Below are positions 54,146 through 62,597 of a stretch of DNA of 64,000 bases, in pieces. The stretch comes from JAVVHH01 sp965199585. Its GTDB lineage: Bacteria > Pseudomonadota > Alphaproteobacteria > Acetobacterales > Acetobacteraceae. The translations under genes were made by a program, and so were the position numbers. The notes beneath the pieces are model-generated. The model searched no databases and was not told where the DNA came from. It saw only the letters and a program-made list of their open reading frames with translations. Each line of letters begins with the position of its first letter. Position 1 is the first letter of the stretch. The stretch lies in contig CBDASI010000002.1 of the NCBI GenBank assembly GCA_965199585.1, positions 2,914,001 through 2,978,000 of the forward strand. The letters run 5' to 3'.

Positions 54146-56115
54146 GTCGTCGGCACCTCCAGGCCAGGAGAAAGATGGACGGTGGGGAAATGCACCACCG
54201 TGCGCAGCCGCGTCGCCGGCGGCAGCAGGCCGTTGCCGATCAGAGTCCAGGCCGGCACGCGTCGGCCGAAGCCCGGCGAATACCAACCGAGCGGCGGGTC
54301 GGTCTCGCCGCGATGTGCCCGCCAGGTCAGGCTGCCAGGCAGCCGCATGCGCCCGCTGGCGCCGGGCCAGCACAGGGTGACGCTGGCGGCCTCGAGCTCG
54401 GCCTCGACCTCGGGCCCCATATGGAACGCCAGCGCTACCTGATGCGCCGCGCTGGCATCGATCCAGTCCTCGATCTCGAGCGTGCGCCGGGCCCGGTTCA
54501 GCAGCACCGTGCGATGATGCGTCACGCCATCGGCCAAGCGGTGATAGCCGTCGTGATGCGCCGACCAGGAGAGCACCAGCCCGTCGAGCACCTGGTCGCC
54601 GAGCGTGGTCGCGGGACGGTCGAGCCAGAGGAACGGCCCGCCGATCCGCGCCTGGTCGAGGCCGTCGACGCTCAGCGTGTTGTGCCCGAGCGTGCCGCGG
54701 AAGTAGGACCGCCAGGCGGGCTCCCCATGGTAACAATAGGTGCCGGGGTCGGCGAGGATCTCCACGCCGCCGTGCCGTGCCTCGATGGAGAGCGCGTCGG
54801 CATGGCCGTGCGCGGCGATCGACAGAAAGCCATGCGGCCCCGCGTCGCAGCGGACATACACCTCGTCGCTGCCCGCGCCGGTGCGCAGCAGCGTCACCCC
54901 GGCATCGGGAAAGCCGTCGACACGCGGGACGTCGCGGGTCCTGGCGGTGCCGCAGATCAACCGCGCGACAGCGCCCAGCAGCGTGGGTTGCGGCTCCGGC
55001 CACCATGGGGCCGGGCCGAATAAAGCGGCGGCGACGTCGAGCATGACGGCATCGACCGTCTTCTCCGGTGCGTCGAGCAGCACGCCACGGCCGTCGTCAT
55101 CGTCGCCGAAACGGGGCGGCCGCCCCGCCGCGTCGAGGCTCGAGACGTGCGCGTCGCCCATGCGCCGCATCACCGCCTCTACCCGGTCGAGCGCCGGGTT
55201 GCCGGATAGGCGCGTGATCAGCGCCGTGCCGGCCAGGATTTCGAAGACGAAACCGTGATAGGCGCTGGCCTGCTCGCGGTTGAAACCGTCGGCATGGGTC
55301 TGTGCCTCGGCTTGCGCGCTCAGAGCCGCACGCCCCCAAGCACCCCATGCGGCGGACTCGCGGAACCATGGGAAGGCGGCGCAGCCCGCCACCATGCCGG
55401 CGTATTCGGCGACGACATGGTTGTTCGACGACGACCCGCGGCTGTGCAGCCGGCGTAGGGAGAGCTGGTGATGGTAGAGCTGGACGACGAAGGCCTCGTT
55501 GTCGTCGAACAGCGCGCGCACGCCGGGCCACTCCGCCAGCAGGGCGCGGATCCACGCCCAGGAGATCAGCCGCAGTCCGATCTCGATCCCGCCGGTCCAG
55601 TGCATGCCACACAGGAACGGATTAGCCGCCCACCAATCGGTTAGATGCGCGCGGACCCGCTCGGCATATCGCGCATCCCCGGTCAGCCACCACGCCGCCG
55701 CGAGCACGGTCGTGGCCTGATGGCGGGACAGTTCCCAGACGTATTTCGCGTTGCCGACCGCGGCCTCGTCGCGATACGGGACGTCGAAGGCGTAGGTGCC
55801 GGCGTCCGACGCGATGCCGGAGGCCGGGTCGCGGAACCAGTCGGGCCGCTCGCCGATGAGCGCCGGGCGCAAATGGAACAACGGCCATCGCCCCGCCAGC
55901 AGCTCCTCGGCCGCGTCGATGATCTCCGGCGCGTCCATTGCCTGCCGCGCCAGCGCCACGGTCGCCACAAGCGGGCCCGGCACCACGCTGCGCAATCCGC
56001 CGGGTCGCCGCCGGGCGCTTGCCCAGTAGCGCTGGCGGACGGCGACGCCTGCACGCGACGACATCTCGCCCACCGACATGCGGCTGAGGCGGTCGACGTA
56101 CCACTTCAGCTTCAT
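54118..56115 (-). CDS. Heparinase II/III-like polysaccharide lyase
   Basis: 665-residue protein of the heparinase II/III-alginate lyase group. The N-terminal half is an (alpha/alpha) toroid with SSSNNHVVAEYAGMVAG and the C-terminal half a beta sandwich with AAHGHADALSIEARHGG, DPGTYCYHG and LGHNTLSVDG, which supply the usual Asn, His and Tyr active-site residues. No signal peptide is obvious, so its location is unclear. In EPS operons such proteins may cleave or epimerise uronate-containing polymer. Which linkage it cuts is unknown. Confidence 0.87.
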   Translation of the reverse strand: MKLKWYVDRLSRMSVGEMSSRAGVAVRQRYWASARRRPGGLRSVVPGPLVATVALARQAMDAPEIIDAAEELLAGRWPLFHLRPALIGERPDWFRDPASGIASDAGTYAFDVPYRDEAAVGNAKYVWELSRHQATTVLAAAWWLTGDARYAERVRAHLTDWWAANPFLCGMHWTGGIEIGLRLISWAWIRALLAEWPGVRALFDDNEAFVVQLYHHQLSLRRLHSRGSSSNNHVVAEYAGMVAGCAAFPWFRESAAWGAWGRAALSAQAEAQTHADGFNREQASAYHGFVFEILAGTALITRLSGNPALDRVEAVMRRMGDAHVSSLDAAGRPPRFGDDDDGRGVLLDAPEKTVDAVMLDVAAALFGPAPWWPEPQPTLLGAVARLICGTARTRDVPRVDGFPDAGVTLLRTGAGSDEVYVRCDAGPHGFLSIAAHGHADALSIEARHGGVEILADPGTYCYHGEPAWRSYFRGTLGHNTLSVDGLDQARIGGPFLWLDRPATTLGDQVLDGLVLSWSAHHDGYHRLADGVTHHRTVLLNRARRTLEIEDWIDASAAHQVALAFHMGPEVEAELEAASVTLCWPGASGRMRLPGSLTWRAHRGETDPPLGWYSPGFGRRVPAWTLIGNGLLPPATRLRTVVHFPTVHLSPGLEVPTTCDMMNAAF

Positions 56116-56125
56116 CGGCGTAGGT

Positions 56126-57634
56126 TCATCGGGCGCCGAAGGCCAGCTTGGCCTCGTCGCGATAGACCGGCACCTCGGCCAGCACCGGCAACCCGATCCG
56201 GCGTTCGGCTGCCTCCCCGGTCAGCGCCGTCTTGTTCATCAGGATCGCCAGCAGCGCCGTGACGCCCGCCAGCAGCACGCCCAGCATCAGCCCGGCCGCC
56301 GCGTAGATCAGCTTCTTCGGCGATACCGGCCGCTCCGACCCGCTGGCCTGCGCGATCTGCACCACGCTGACCTGGTGCGCGATGTCGGTCTGCTCGTCGG
56401 CGCGCGCCTGTTCGTAGCGGCCCTGCATCGCCTTGAGATTGTGCGTCACCATGTCGATCTGCAGCCCGAGATCGCGCAGCGCGACATCTGCCCGTTCCAT
56501 CCGCGCGAGTTCGGCGTCGCGCGCGGCGATGAAGCCCTTCAGCCGCTCAGCCTCCGACGTCGACGCCGCCAATTCGGCCCCGGCCATCACCGCCTCCTGC
56601 TCGAGTTGCTGACGCAGCGCGGAGGGCGCCGTGGTGGCGTTGCGCTCCTTGGGTGCCGACCCGGCGACGTGCCCGACCGCGGCGATCTGCGCCCGCAGTC
56701 GTTGCAGGTCCGGATTGGCGGCGCCGACGCGGTCCTGCAGCGCCGCTTCCTGCTGCTTGAGGTCGATCAGCGCCTGGGCCGCGTGCGATTGCGCATCGCT
56801 CCGCTCGGTCGACGCGAGCACCGTCGTGACCGGCGCCTTGCTGCGGGCCTGCGTCAGCGACGCGAGACGCGCCGACGCCCGCGCCGCCTTGATGCGAGCA
56901 TCCTCGAGCCGGGTCTCGGCGTCGACGCGCTGCTGGATCACCGCGCGGCGCTGCGCGTCGGCGTCGAACACCCCGTCGCCGAGCTTGAGCGCGGACCGCC
57001 GCTGCTCGAGGACGCGGATCTCGCCCAACGCCGTCTCGACCGACTCGCGATAGCCGTCGGCGCGGCGGCCGGCGAATACCTGCGTGTGCCGCTCGATATA
57101 GAGGCGGACCAGCGTGTCGAGCACCTGACGCGCTTGCGCCGGGCTGGCAGCGTCGAACGAGGTGGAGATGACGTTGGACAGCTTGACTGGCTCGACCGAC
57201 AGGTCGCGCCCGAACTGCAGCACCGCGGCATCCAGGATCGAGCCGCTCGTGGGCGGGGCCGCGACGATCTCGGGATACAGCCGGTCTACCCCAATCGCCG
57301 CGATGGTCGCCTCGGCGACGGCCCGGCTGGTCAGCATCGCGATCTCGGAGTTGATGCCCTCCTGCTTGGTCGAGCTCGGCGCCGTCAGGGCGGCGCTCTC
57401 GCCATCGCCTTGCGCCATATACTCGCGCCCTGTCTTGACCATGATGTCGCTCTGCGCCCGGTAGCTCGGCGCCAGCAGCAAGATCAGGGCGAGTGCCGCC
57501 AGGGGCGGCGACGCCAGTGCCGCGATGATCTTCCAGCGATGCCGGTACGCGATCGCCGCCATCTCGTCGGGGCTCGCCGGTGCCTCGTCGTCGAACGGCT
57601 GCGATGCCCAAGCGGGCCGCCCGGTGACGCTCAT
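56126..57634 (-). CDS. Wzz/GumC-type polysaccharide copolymerase
   Basis: 502-residue inner-membrane chain-length regulator. Transmembrane helices lie at about residues 35-55 and 455-480 and flank a periplasmic region of long coiled coils rich in Ala, Arg and Glu (residues 160-430). The Pro-rich second-helix region PVSPKKLIYAAAGLMLG is typical. No kinase domain is fused; the next gene supplies a separate ATPase-like protein. ATG 57634 overlaps that gene's stop (ATGA). Confidence 0.88.
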   Translation of the reverse strand: MSVTGRPAWASQPFDDEAPASPDEMAAIAYRHRWKIIAALASPPLAALALILLLAPSYRAQSDIMVKTGREYMAQGDGESAALTAPSSTKQEGINSEIAMLTSRAVAEATIAAIGVDRLYPEIVAAPPTSGSILDAAVLQFGRDLSVEPVKLSNVISTSFDAASPAQARQVLDTLVRLYIERHTQVFAGRRADGYRESVETALGEIRVLEQRRSALKLGDGVFDADAQRRAVIQQRVDAETRLEDARIKAARASARLASLTQARSKAPVTTVLASTERSDAQSHAAQALIDLKQQEAALQDRVGAANPDLQRLRAQIAAVGHVAGSAPKERNATTAPSALRQQLEQEAVMAGAELAASTSEAERLKGFIAARDAELARMERADVALRDLGLQIDMVTHNLKAMQGRYEQARADEQTDIAHQVSVVQIAQASGSERPVSPKKLIYAAAGLMLGVLLAGVTALLAILMNKTALTGEAAERRIGLPVLAEVPVYRDEAKLAFGAR

Positions 57635-58305
57635 GCGCGGCGGCCGAACGGCGGCCGCGCCCGCGTGCGGCTCTTGTTCATTACCAGGCCCAACACCCCG
57701 GCTCCGCGCCGTTCGAGCGCGGCCCGAGCCCGCCCGACATCGGCCAGCGCCGTCCGCTCCGTTTCGACGACCAACACGGTCTCGTCGGCCGCCGCGGCCA
57801 CTGTCAACGTCTGCTGACACGCCAGCACGGGCGCGCAGTCGACGATCACCAGCGAGTATCGGTCTCGCAACGCGCCGTAGAGCTTACGGACGTCATCGAC
57901 CCGCGAGCAGGACCGGCCCGCGAGATAAAGCCTGCCGGCATCGACCTCGACTGGGCCGAGGCGTTCGGGCACCAGCACCGGGGTCTGGCCGCGCTCGACG
58001 GCGTCGAGCAGGCCGTCGCCGGGTTCGTCGGCGTGCGGGTCGGCATTGAGCAGCGCCACCCGGCACCAGCCCGTCGCGGCCGCTGCCGCGGCGACCCGGC
58101 GGGCGACCGTCGACGTTCCAGCGCCGGCATGGGCCGCGGTGATGTTGACCACCACCGACCGGTTGTCGGCGAGCATGAGGAACAGCACCGACAGCAGCGG
58201 TGCCAGCTCCGGGTAGTCGTTTGCGGGCGGCAGCGGCCGCGTCGTGGTCTGCGCGGCGAGGGACAGGGTCGGCGTGGTCGTGAGTGTCCGATCGACATAT
58301 GTCAT
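57631..58305 (-). CDS. BY-kinase/CpsD-like ATPase with degenerate Walker A
   Basis: 224-residue cytoplasmic protein in the position of the tyrosine autokinase of Wzz/Wzc systems. The Walker A region reads HAGAGTSTVARR (residues 59-70), with Thr64 where the GxGKS lysine should be, and the Walker A' region is only partly kept (LLNADPHADEPG). Walker B (LVIVDCAPVL) is good. The C-terminus lacks the Tyr cluster. ATP hydrolysis and autophosphorylation are therefore doubtful; it may act as a structural partner for the copolymerase, with which it is coupled. Confidence 0.82.
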   Translation of the reverse strand: MTYVDRTLTTTPTLSLAAQTTTRPLPPANDYPELAPLLSVLFLMLADNRSVVVNITAAHAGAGTSTVARRVAAAAAATGWCRVALLNADPHADEPGDGLLDAVERGQTPVLVPERLGPVEVDAGRLYLAGRSCSRVDDVRKLYGALRDRYSLVIVDCAPVLACQQTLTVAAAADETVLVVETERTALADVGRARAALERRGAGVLGLVMNKSRTRARPPFGRRA

Positions 58306-58327
58306 GGTACGCCTCCTCCTATCGGCG

Positions 58328-59806
58328 TCAGAACGCGTTGTTGCGGCGGAGCAGCAGGCTCGCGGGCGTCATCGCGATGATCTGCAGATCGAACCAGGGC
58401 GACCAGTTCTCGATGTAGTAGTTGTCGTGCTCGATCCGCTGGCGCAGTTGGTCCGCCGTCTCGGTCGCGCCGCGGTGGCCATTGACCTGCGCCCAGCCGG
58501 TGATGCCGGGCTTGACGCGGTGCCGGTGCGGATACTCCGGCACGATCTCGTCGCCGAGCCGCTCCTCGGTGCGCATCACCGTCGGATGCGGGCGCGGGCC
58601 CACCACCGACATCGTCCCGTTCAGCACGTTGAGCAATTGCGGCACCTCGTCGAGGCTGCTGCGGCGGAGGAACCCGCCGATCCGCGTGACCCGGCAGTCG
58701 CGCCGCCCGGTCTGCGTCGCCCCGCTACCGGCGCCGCGCCCCTGCCAGTGCATGGTGCGGAACTTGTAGATCTCGAACTCGGTGCCGTTCAGGCCATGCC
58801 GGCGCTGGCGGAACAGAACCGGGCCCGGGCTGTCGAGCCGCACGACAAGCGCGATCAGCAGGAGCAGCGGCGTCATCCACAACAGCAGCGCGAGCGCCAG
58901 GCACCGGTCCATCACCTGCTTGGACAGGCCGCCATACCCCCATTGCGGCCGGCGCGTGACGATGAAGAGCGGGATGTCGGCGATGACGGACGTGCGCTGC
59001 AAGGCGCCGGCGCCGAGCATCGGATACAACGACGCGACCTCGATCCGCAGCGCCTTAAGTGCGTGGGCGATTCGCGGCAGTTGCTCGTTGGCGACTCCGG
59101 GGAGGGCCAGCACGACCCGGTCAATCTCGCCACGGCGGCCGCGCTTGATCAGGTCTGCCACGATGGCGTCGATGTTTGCCGCGCGGCTCAATGGGCGGAC
59201 CAGGTCGATGCCCGACGATCTCGCGCGGCGCAGCGAACTGCGGAGCCAATCCGCATCGGCGCCGCTGCCGACGACGGCGATGCGCTCGCCGCCAAAATGC
59301 GCCGCCGCCCAGCGCAGCATCCCGGCCATTGCGACCCGTCCCGCAAGCATCGTCGCCGCCGCCGACCCCAGCCAAGCGGCGACCCAGAACGACGGCACCG
59401 CTGCGAGTAGCCGCGTTGCCATCGCCACGGTCAGCACGATGGCGACCAGAATGGTGAGCCGACCGAGCAGCGCCTTCGTCGCCACGGCAGTCGGGCGCCG
59501 CAGCACTCGCTCGCGGATGACGATCGGGCACAGCAGTGCGCCGATCAGCGACGTCCGCAGCAGATCATCGCTCGAGTAGCCGATCCGGAGGAACAATGCG
59601 CCGTAACCGTCGCTCAGCGCAGAGTCGAGGGAAGCAGAACCGACACCACAGACAAAGATTCCGCAAATATCCCAAAATAAAAGCAAGTCGGCGAGGATGG
59701 CGGGAATGACGGCCGCGATACGAGATCTCGAACCGTGGTGGTTTATCTTATTGCGCACCACTGGTTTTGCTGACCAAGGAGATGCGTTCCGTGTGCCACT
59801 CTGCAT
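58328..59806 (-). CDS. Undecaprenyl-phosphate sugar-1-phosphate transferase (initiating)
   Basis: 492-residue polyisoprenyl-phosphate hexose-1-phosphate transferase of the WbaP/ExoY/GumD type. Four or five N-terminal hydrophobic segments and a central nucleotide-binding-like region (AVVGSGADADW) precede the catalytic domain with DSPGPVLFRQRRHG, FEIYKFRTM, SSLDEVPQLLNVLNG, VGPRP and PGITGWAQVNG. It loads the first sugar onto the lipid carrier. ATG 59806 has AGAAGG upstream. It heads the left, minus-strand operon of five genes. Confidence 0.93.
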   Translation of the reverse strand: MQSGTRNASPWSAKPVVRNKINHHGSRSRIAAVIPAILADLLLFWDICGIFVCGVGSASLDSALSDGYGALFLRIGYSSDDLLRTSLIGALLCPIVIRERVLRRPTAVATKALLGRLTILVAIVLTVAMATRLLAAVPSFWVAAWLGSAAATMLAGRVAMAGMLRWAAAHFGGERIAVVGSGADADWLRSSLRRARSSGIDLVRPLSRAANIDAIVADLIKRGRRGEIDRVVLALPGVANEQLPRIAHALKALRIEVASLYPMLGAGALQRTSVIADIPLFIVTRRPQWGYGGLSKQVMDRCLALALLLWMTPLLLLIALVVRLDSPGPVLFRQRRHGLNGTEFEIYKFRTMHWQGRGAGSGATQTGRRDCRVTRIGGFLRRSSLDEVPQLLNVLNGTMSVVGPRPHPTVMRTEERLGDEIVPEYPHRHRVKPGITGWAQVNGHRGATETADQLRQRIEHDNYYIENWSPWFDLQIIAMTPASLLLRRNNAF

Positions 59807-60024
59807 CTTTTTTGCCTTCTGATGCACCGGGCTGCGGTCGAATATTGCTCGGTGTAGACCCCGCGACTCGCAGCTAACAACATTCCGTGAGCAAAGCAAC
59901 AGCTAACAGAGCGTCCTTATACGTGCATCGGCAGCTTAAATGCGCGATAGTCTCTCAACGACCACAACCGTAGAACGCTTGACAGTTAAGTACTCTCAAT
60001 AAGTCACTGGAACTGTTCAAAAAC
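59807..60024. promoter_or_regulatory. Divergent promoter region of the EPS locus
   Basis: 218-base gap between the divergent initiating transferase and the GT4/flippase/xylanase unit, notably AT-richer than its surroundings. TTGACA at 59979-59984 is a perfect -35 hexamer on the plus strand, but no convincing -10 lies at the expected distance. TATAAG-like sequence (CTTATAC at 59914 on the plus strand) could serve the minus strand. No gene is seen in it. Confidence 0.4.
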
Positions 60025-61188
60025 ATGTTGTTCTCTAGAAGTAGCCGGGGCGGGGGAACGGTCATTCCCGCCACTCCATCCTCAGCTGCGATGCCAAGAT
60101 GCGCCTCTGAGCGGTCACAAAATCGTGTGTTAATGCTGGTGCCAGGTGGTCTGGAGCACGCCGGTGGCATCGGGCGCTGGGCAGGCTACCTTGAAGTGAG
60201 CTGGTCTCGCCAACGGCTACAACCGCCGTTAGAAATCGTCGATACCCGCGGTGTCGGCCATGCTGGCCGTGCGATCTCAGCCTTCGCTCGCACGCTGCTA
60301 CTGCTCTATCGACTTCGGGACGCGCGACAACGTGGCATCGTGCACGCCAACCTGTCCAAGCGTGGCAGCACGGCGCGGAAAATCATCGTCTCCTACCTCA
60401 CGGTGCTCACCGGCATGCGGCTGGTCATCCATCTGCACGGCAGCGGTTATGACGCGTTCTACGCCGGCCTCCCCACGCTCCTGCAGCGCCCCGTCGCGGC
60501 GCTGTTCCGACGCGCCGACCGGGTCGTCGTGCTCGGGCGGTCTTGGGCTGACTGGGTAACTACGGCCACCGGCGTGCCGCCGGAGCGCGTCACGGTCCTC
60601 TATAACGGTGTCTGCCGGCCGCATCGGCAGCCCCGAGCGGCGGGAGCATGCCGTATCCTCTTTCTTGGCCGGCTCGGCGCGCGCAAGGGCGTGCCTGAGC
60701 TCATCGACGCCCTGTGCAGCCCGCGGCTCGCCGTGCGCGCCTGGCATGCCACCCTCGCCGGCGACGGCGACCTCGAAATCTCGCGTGCGCAGATCGCTCG
60801 CGCCGGGCAAGCCGAGCGGATCGCCCTGCCCGGCTGGCTCGACGCCGACGCCGCCGCAGCGCTCATGGCGCAGGCCGACATCCTAGTGCTGCCCTCATAT
60901 GCCGAAAATTTCCCGATCTCGATCATCGAGGCCTTGGCGGCCGAAGTCGCCGTCATCACCACGCCGGTCGGGGCAACGCCCGAGCTGCTGCAGGACGGCG
61001 TGTCCGCCCTGTTCGTCCCGGTCGGCGACGTCGATGCCCTGGCCGCCGCGATCGCATGCCTGATCGACGATCCCGCGCATCGTCGATCGATTGCGGCGGC
61101 CGGGCATGCGGTCTTCACCGAGCAACTGGACATCGACGCGCTCGCCCGCCAACTCGCCGCGCTGCACCGCGAGCTCCTGCCGTGTTGA
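60025..61188 (+). CDS. Glycosyltransferase family 4 (EPS)
   Basis: 387-residue GT-B-fold enzyme. The acceptor half starts near VLMLVPGGLEHAGGIGRW and includes LVIHLHGSGYDAF; the donor half has ILFLGRLGARKGVPELIDAL, LPGWLDADAAAALM and the loop SYAENFPISIIEALAAEV with the two conserved glutamates. ATG 60025 is the first start, but ATG 60091 would place the conserved strand closer to the N-terminus. Its TGA overlaps the flippase GTG start region, so the right-hand operon is coupled. Confidence 0.87.
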   Translation: MLFSRSSRGGGTVIPATPSSAAMPRCASERSQNRVLMLVPGGLEHAGGIGRWAGYLEVSWSRQRLQPPLEIVDTRGVGHAGRAISAFARTLLLLYRLRDARQRGIVHANLSKRGSTARKIIVSYLTVLTGMRLVIHLHGSGYDAFYAGLPTLLQRPVAALFRRADRVVVLGRSWADWVTTATGVPPERVTVLYNGVCRPHRQPRAAGACRILFLGRLGARKGVPELIDALCSPRLAVRAWHATLAGDGDLEISRAQIARAGQAERIALPGWLDADAAAALMAQADILVLPSYAENFPISIIEALAAEVAVITTPVGATPELLQDGVSALFVPVGDVDALAAAIACLIDDPAHRRSIAAAGHAVFTEQLDIDALARQLAALHRELLPC

Positions 61189-62597
61189 TCCGCAACAGTG
61201 CACTCTATATCGCCGGCAAGCTGCTGCCCGGCGCACTCGGCATGCTCACCACCGCTGGGCTGACCCGGCTGCTACCGCCGGACACATACGGAAACTACGG
61301 GGTCGCACTAGTGATCATGAGCTTCGGGGCCTCGCTCGGGTTCGAGTGGCTCGGCCTGGCCTATCTTCGCCTCGCGCCGGCCGGCGGGGCCGGCGCGGCC
61401 AGCACGTTCGACCGCCTGTTCGTGGCGTTATTGGCTGTTGCCGCGGTGCTCGGTGGGGCGGCCCTGGCGCTGGTGCCGGTGGGCGACCGCGGCATCATGG
61501 CGGCCGGGCTGCTGCTGATGGTGAGTTACGCCTGGTTCGAGTTCCGCACCCGCCTCCATGTCGCTGGCCTCAATGCTGGCGCATACCTACGCATGAACCT
61601 TGCCCGCGCCGCGCTCGTCATGCTGGCGGCGGTCGCGGCCGCCTGGGCCACGCAGGACGCGGCCTGCACCGCGCTGGCCACCGCGGCGGCGACCTGCTTG
61701 GCGGCGCTGACCGTGAAGCGACCGATGGCGGGCAGCTTCGACCATGCTCTGGCCGCAGCCGCGATCCGGTTCGGGCTACCTCTGGCGGCCAGCCTGGCGC
61801 TTAACAGTGCAATGAACAGCCTCACCCGCGGCCTCGTCGGCGCGATCGGCGGTGCCGTCGCACTGGGCTTGTTCACCGCCGCTTTCGTCCTGGTGCAGAA
61901 CACGCTCGTGGTGCTGTCCTCCGGGCTGTCGGCGGCCGGGTTCTCGCTGGCGGTCAACGCGCTCGAGGCCGGCCACCCGGAGATGGCGCAACGCCAGCTC
62001 GCCGACAATTTCACGCTGCTGCTGGCCGTCCTGGCTCCCGCCTCGCTCGGCATGGCACTCACGGCCGACGACCTCGCCAACGTCCTGGTCGGGCCCGGTT
62101 TCCGGCCCGCGGTGGCGAGCTTGACACCGTGGCTGGCGGCCAGCGCATTCCTGACCGGGCTGCGCTCTCACTACCTGGATCATGCGTTCCATCTCGGGCG
62201 GCGCATGCGCGGCCAGGTGGCGGTGACGGCCGTGGCGGCCGTGATCGCACTCGGGCTCGATGCGCTGCTGATCCCGCGCTTAGGGCCGCTGGGCGCCGCG
62301 GTCGCGATCACGGTCGCGGCGGGGGTCGCTGCCGTCCATGCCGGGATTGCCGGGCGCGCAGCCTTCACCATTCCGCTGCCGGCGATGCCGGTGGCTCGGA
62401 CCGCGATCGGCTGCGGGGCCCTGGCGGCGTGTGTTCTCGCGGTGCCCGGAAGCGGGTCCGCGGCGCTGGCCGGCAAGATTGCAGCCGGCGTCGCGGGCTA
62501 TGGCGCGGCCGCACTGGCGGTAGACATCGCCGGGGTACGCGGCGCGGCGGTGGCGCGGTTGCGCCGCGCCGGGGTGTTTGCCGGCGGTGCCGCATGA
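61182..62597 (+). CDS. Polysaccharide flippase (Wzx-like)
   Basis: 471-residue MOP-superfamily protein with about twelve to fourteen hydrophobic segments that should flip lipid-linked repeat units across the inner membrane. The N-terminal helix (NSALYIAGKLLPGALGMLTTAGLTR in part) and the loop RLLPPDTYGNYG are typical. GTG 61182 overlaps the GT4 stop; TTG 61185 is an alternative. Its own stop forms ATGA with the xylanase-like gene. Confidence 0.87.
   Translation: MLIRNSALYIAGKLLPGALGMLTTAGLTRLLPPDTYGNYGVALVIMSFGASLGFEWLGLAYLRLAPAGGAGAASTFDRLFVALLAVAAVLGGAALALVPVGDRGIMAAGLLLMVSYAWFEFRTRLHVAGLNAGAYLRMNLARAALVMLAAVAAAWATQDAACTALATAAATCLAALTVKRPMAGSFDHALAAAAIRFGLPLAASLALNSAMNSLTRGLVGAIGGAVALGLFTAAFVLVQNTLVVLSSGLSAAGFSLAVNALEAGHPEMAQRQLADNFTLLLAVLAPASLGMALTADDLANVLVGPGFRPAVASLTPWLAASAFLTGLRSHYLDHAFHLGRRMRGQVAVTAVAAVIALGLDALLIPRLGPLGAAVAITVAAGVAAVHAGIAGRAAFTIPLPAMPVARTAIGCGALAACVLAVPGSGSAALAGKIAAGVAGYGAAALAVDIAGVRGAAVARLRRAGVFAGGAA

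Noticed and set aside
56078..57817. 579-residue plus-strand frame opposite the Wzz-like gene
   Set aside because: Antisense shadow; the minus strand carries the transmembrane and coiled-coil pattern of a copolymerase.
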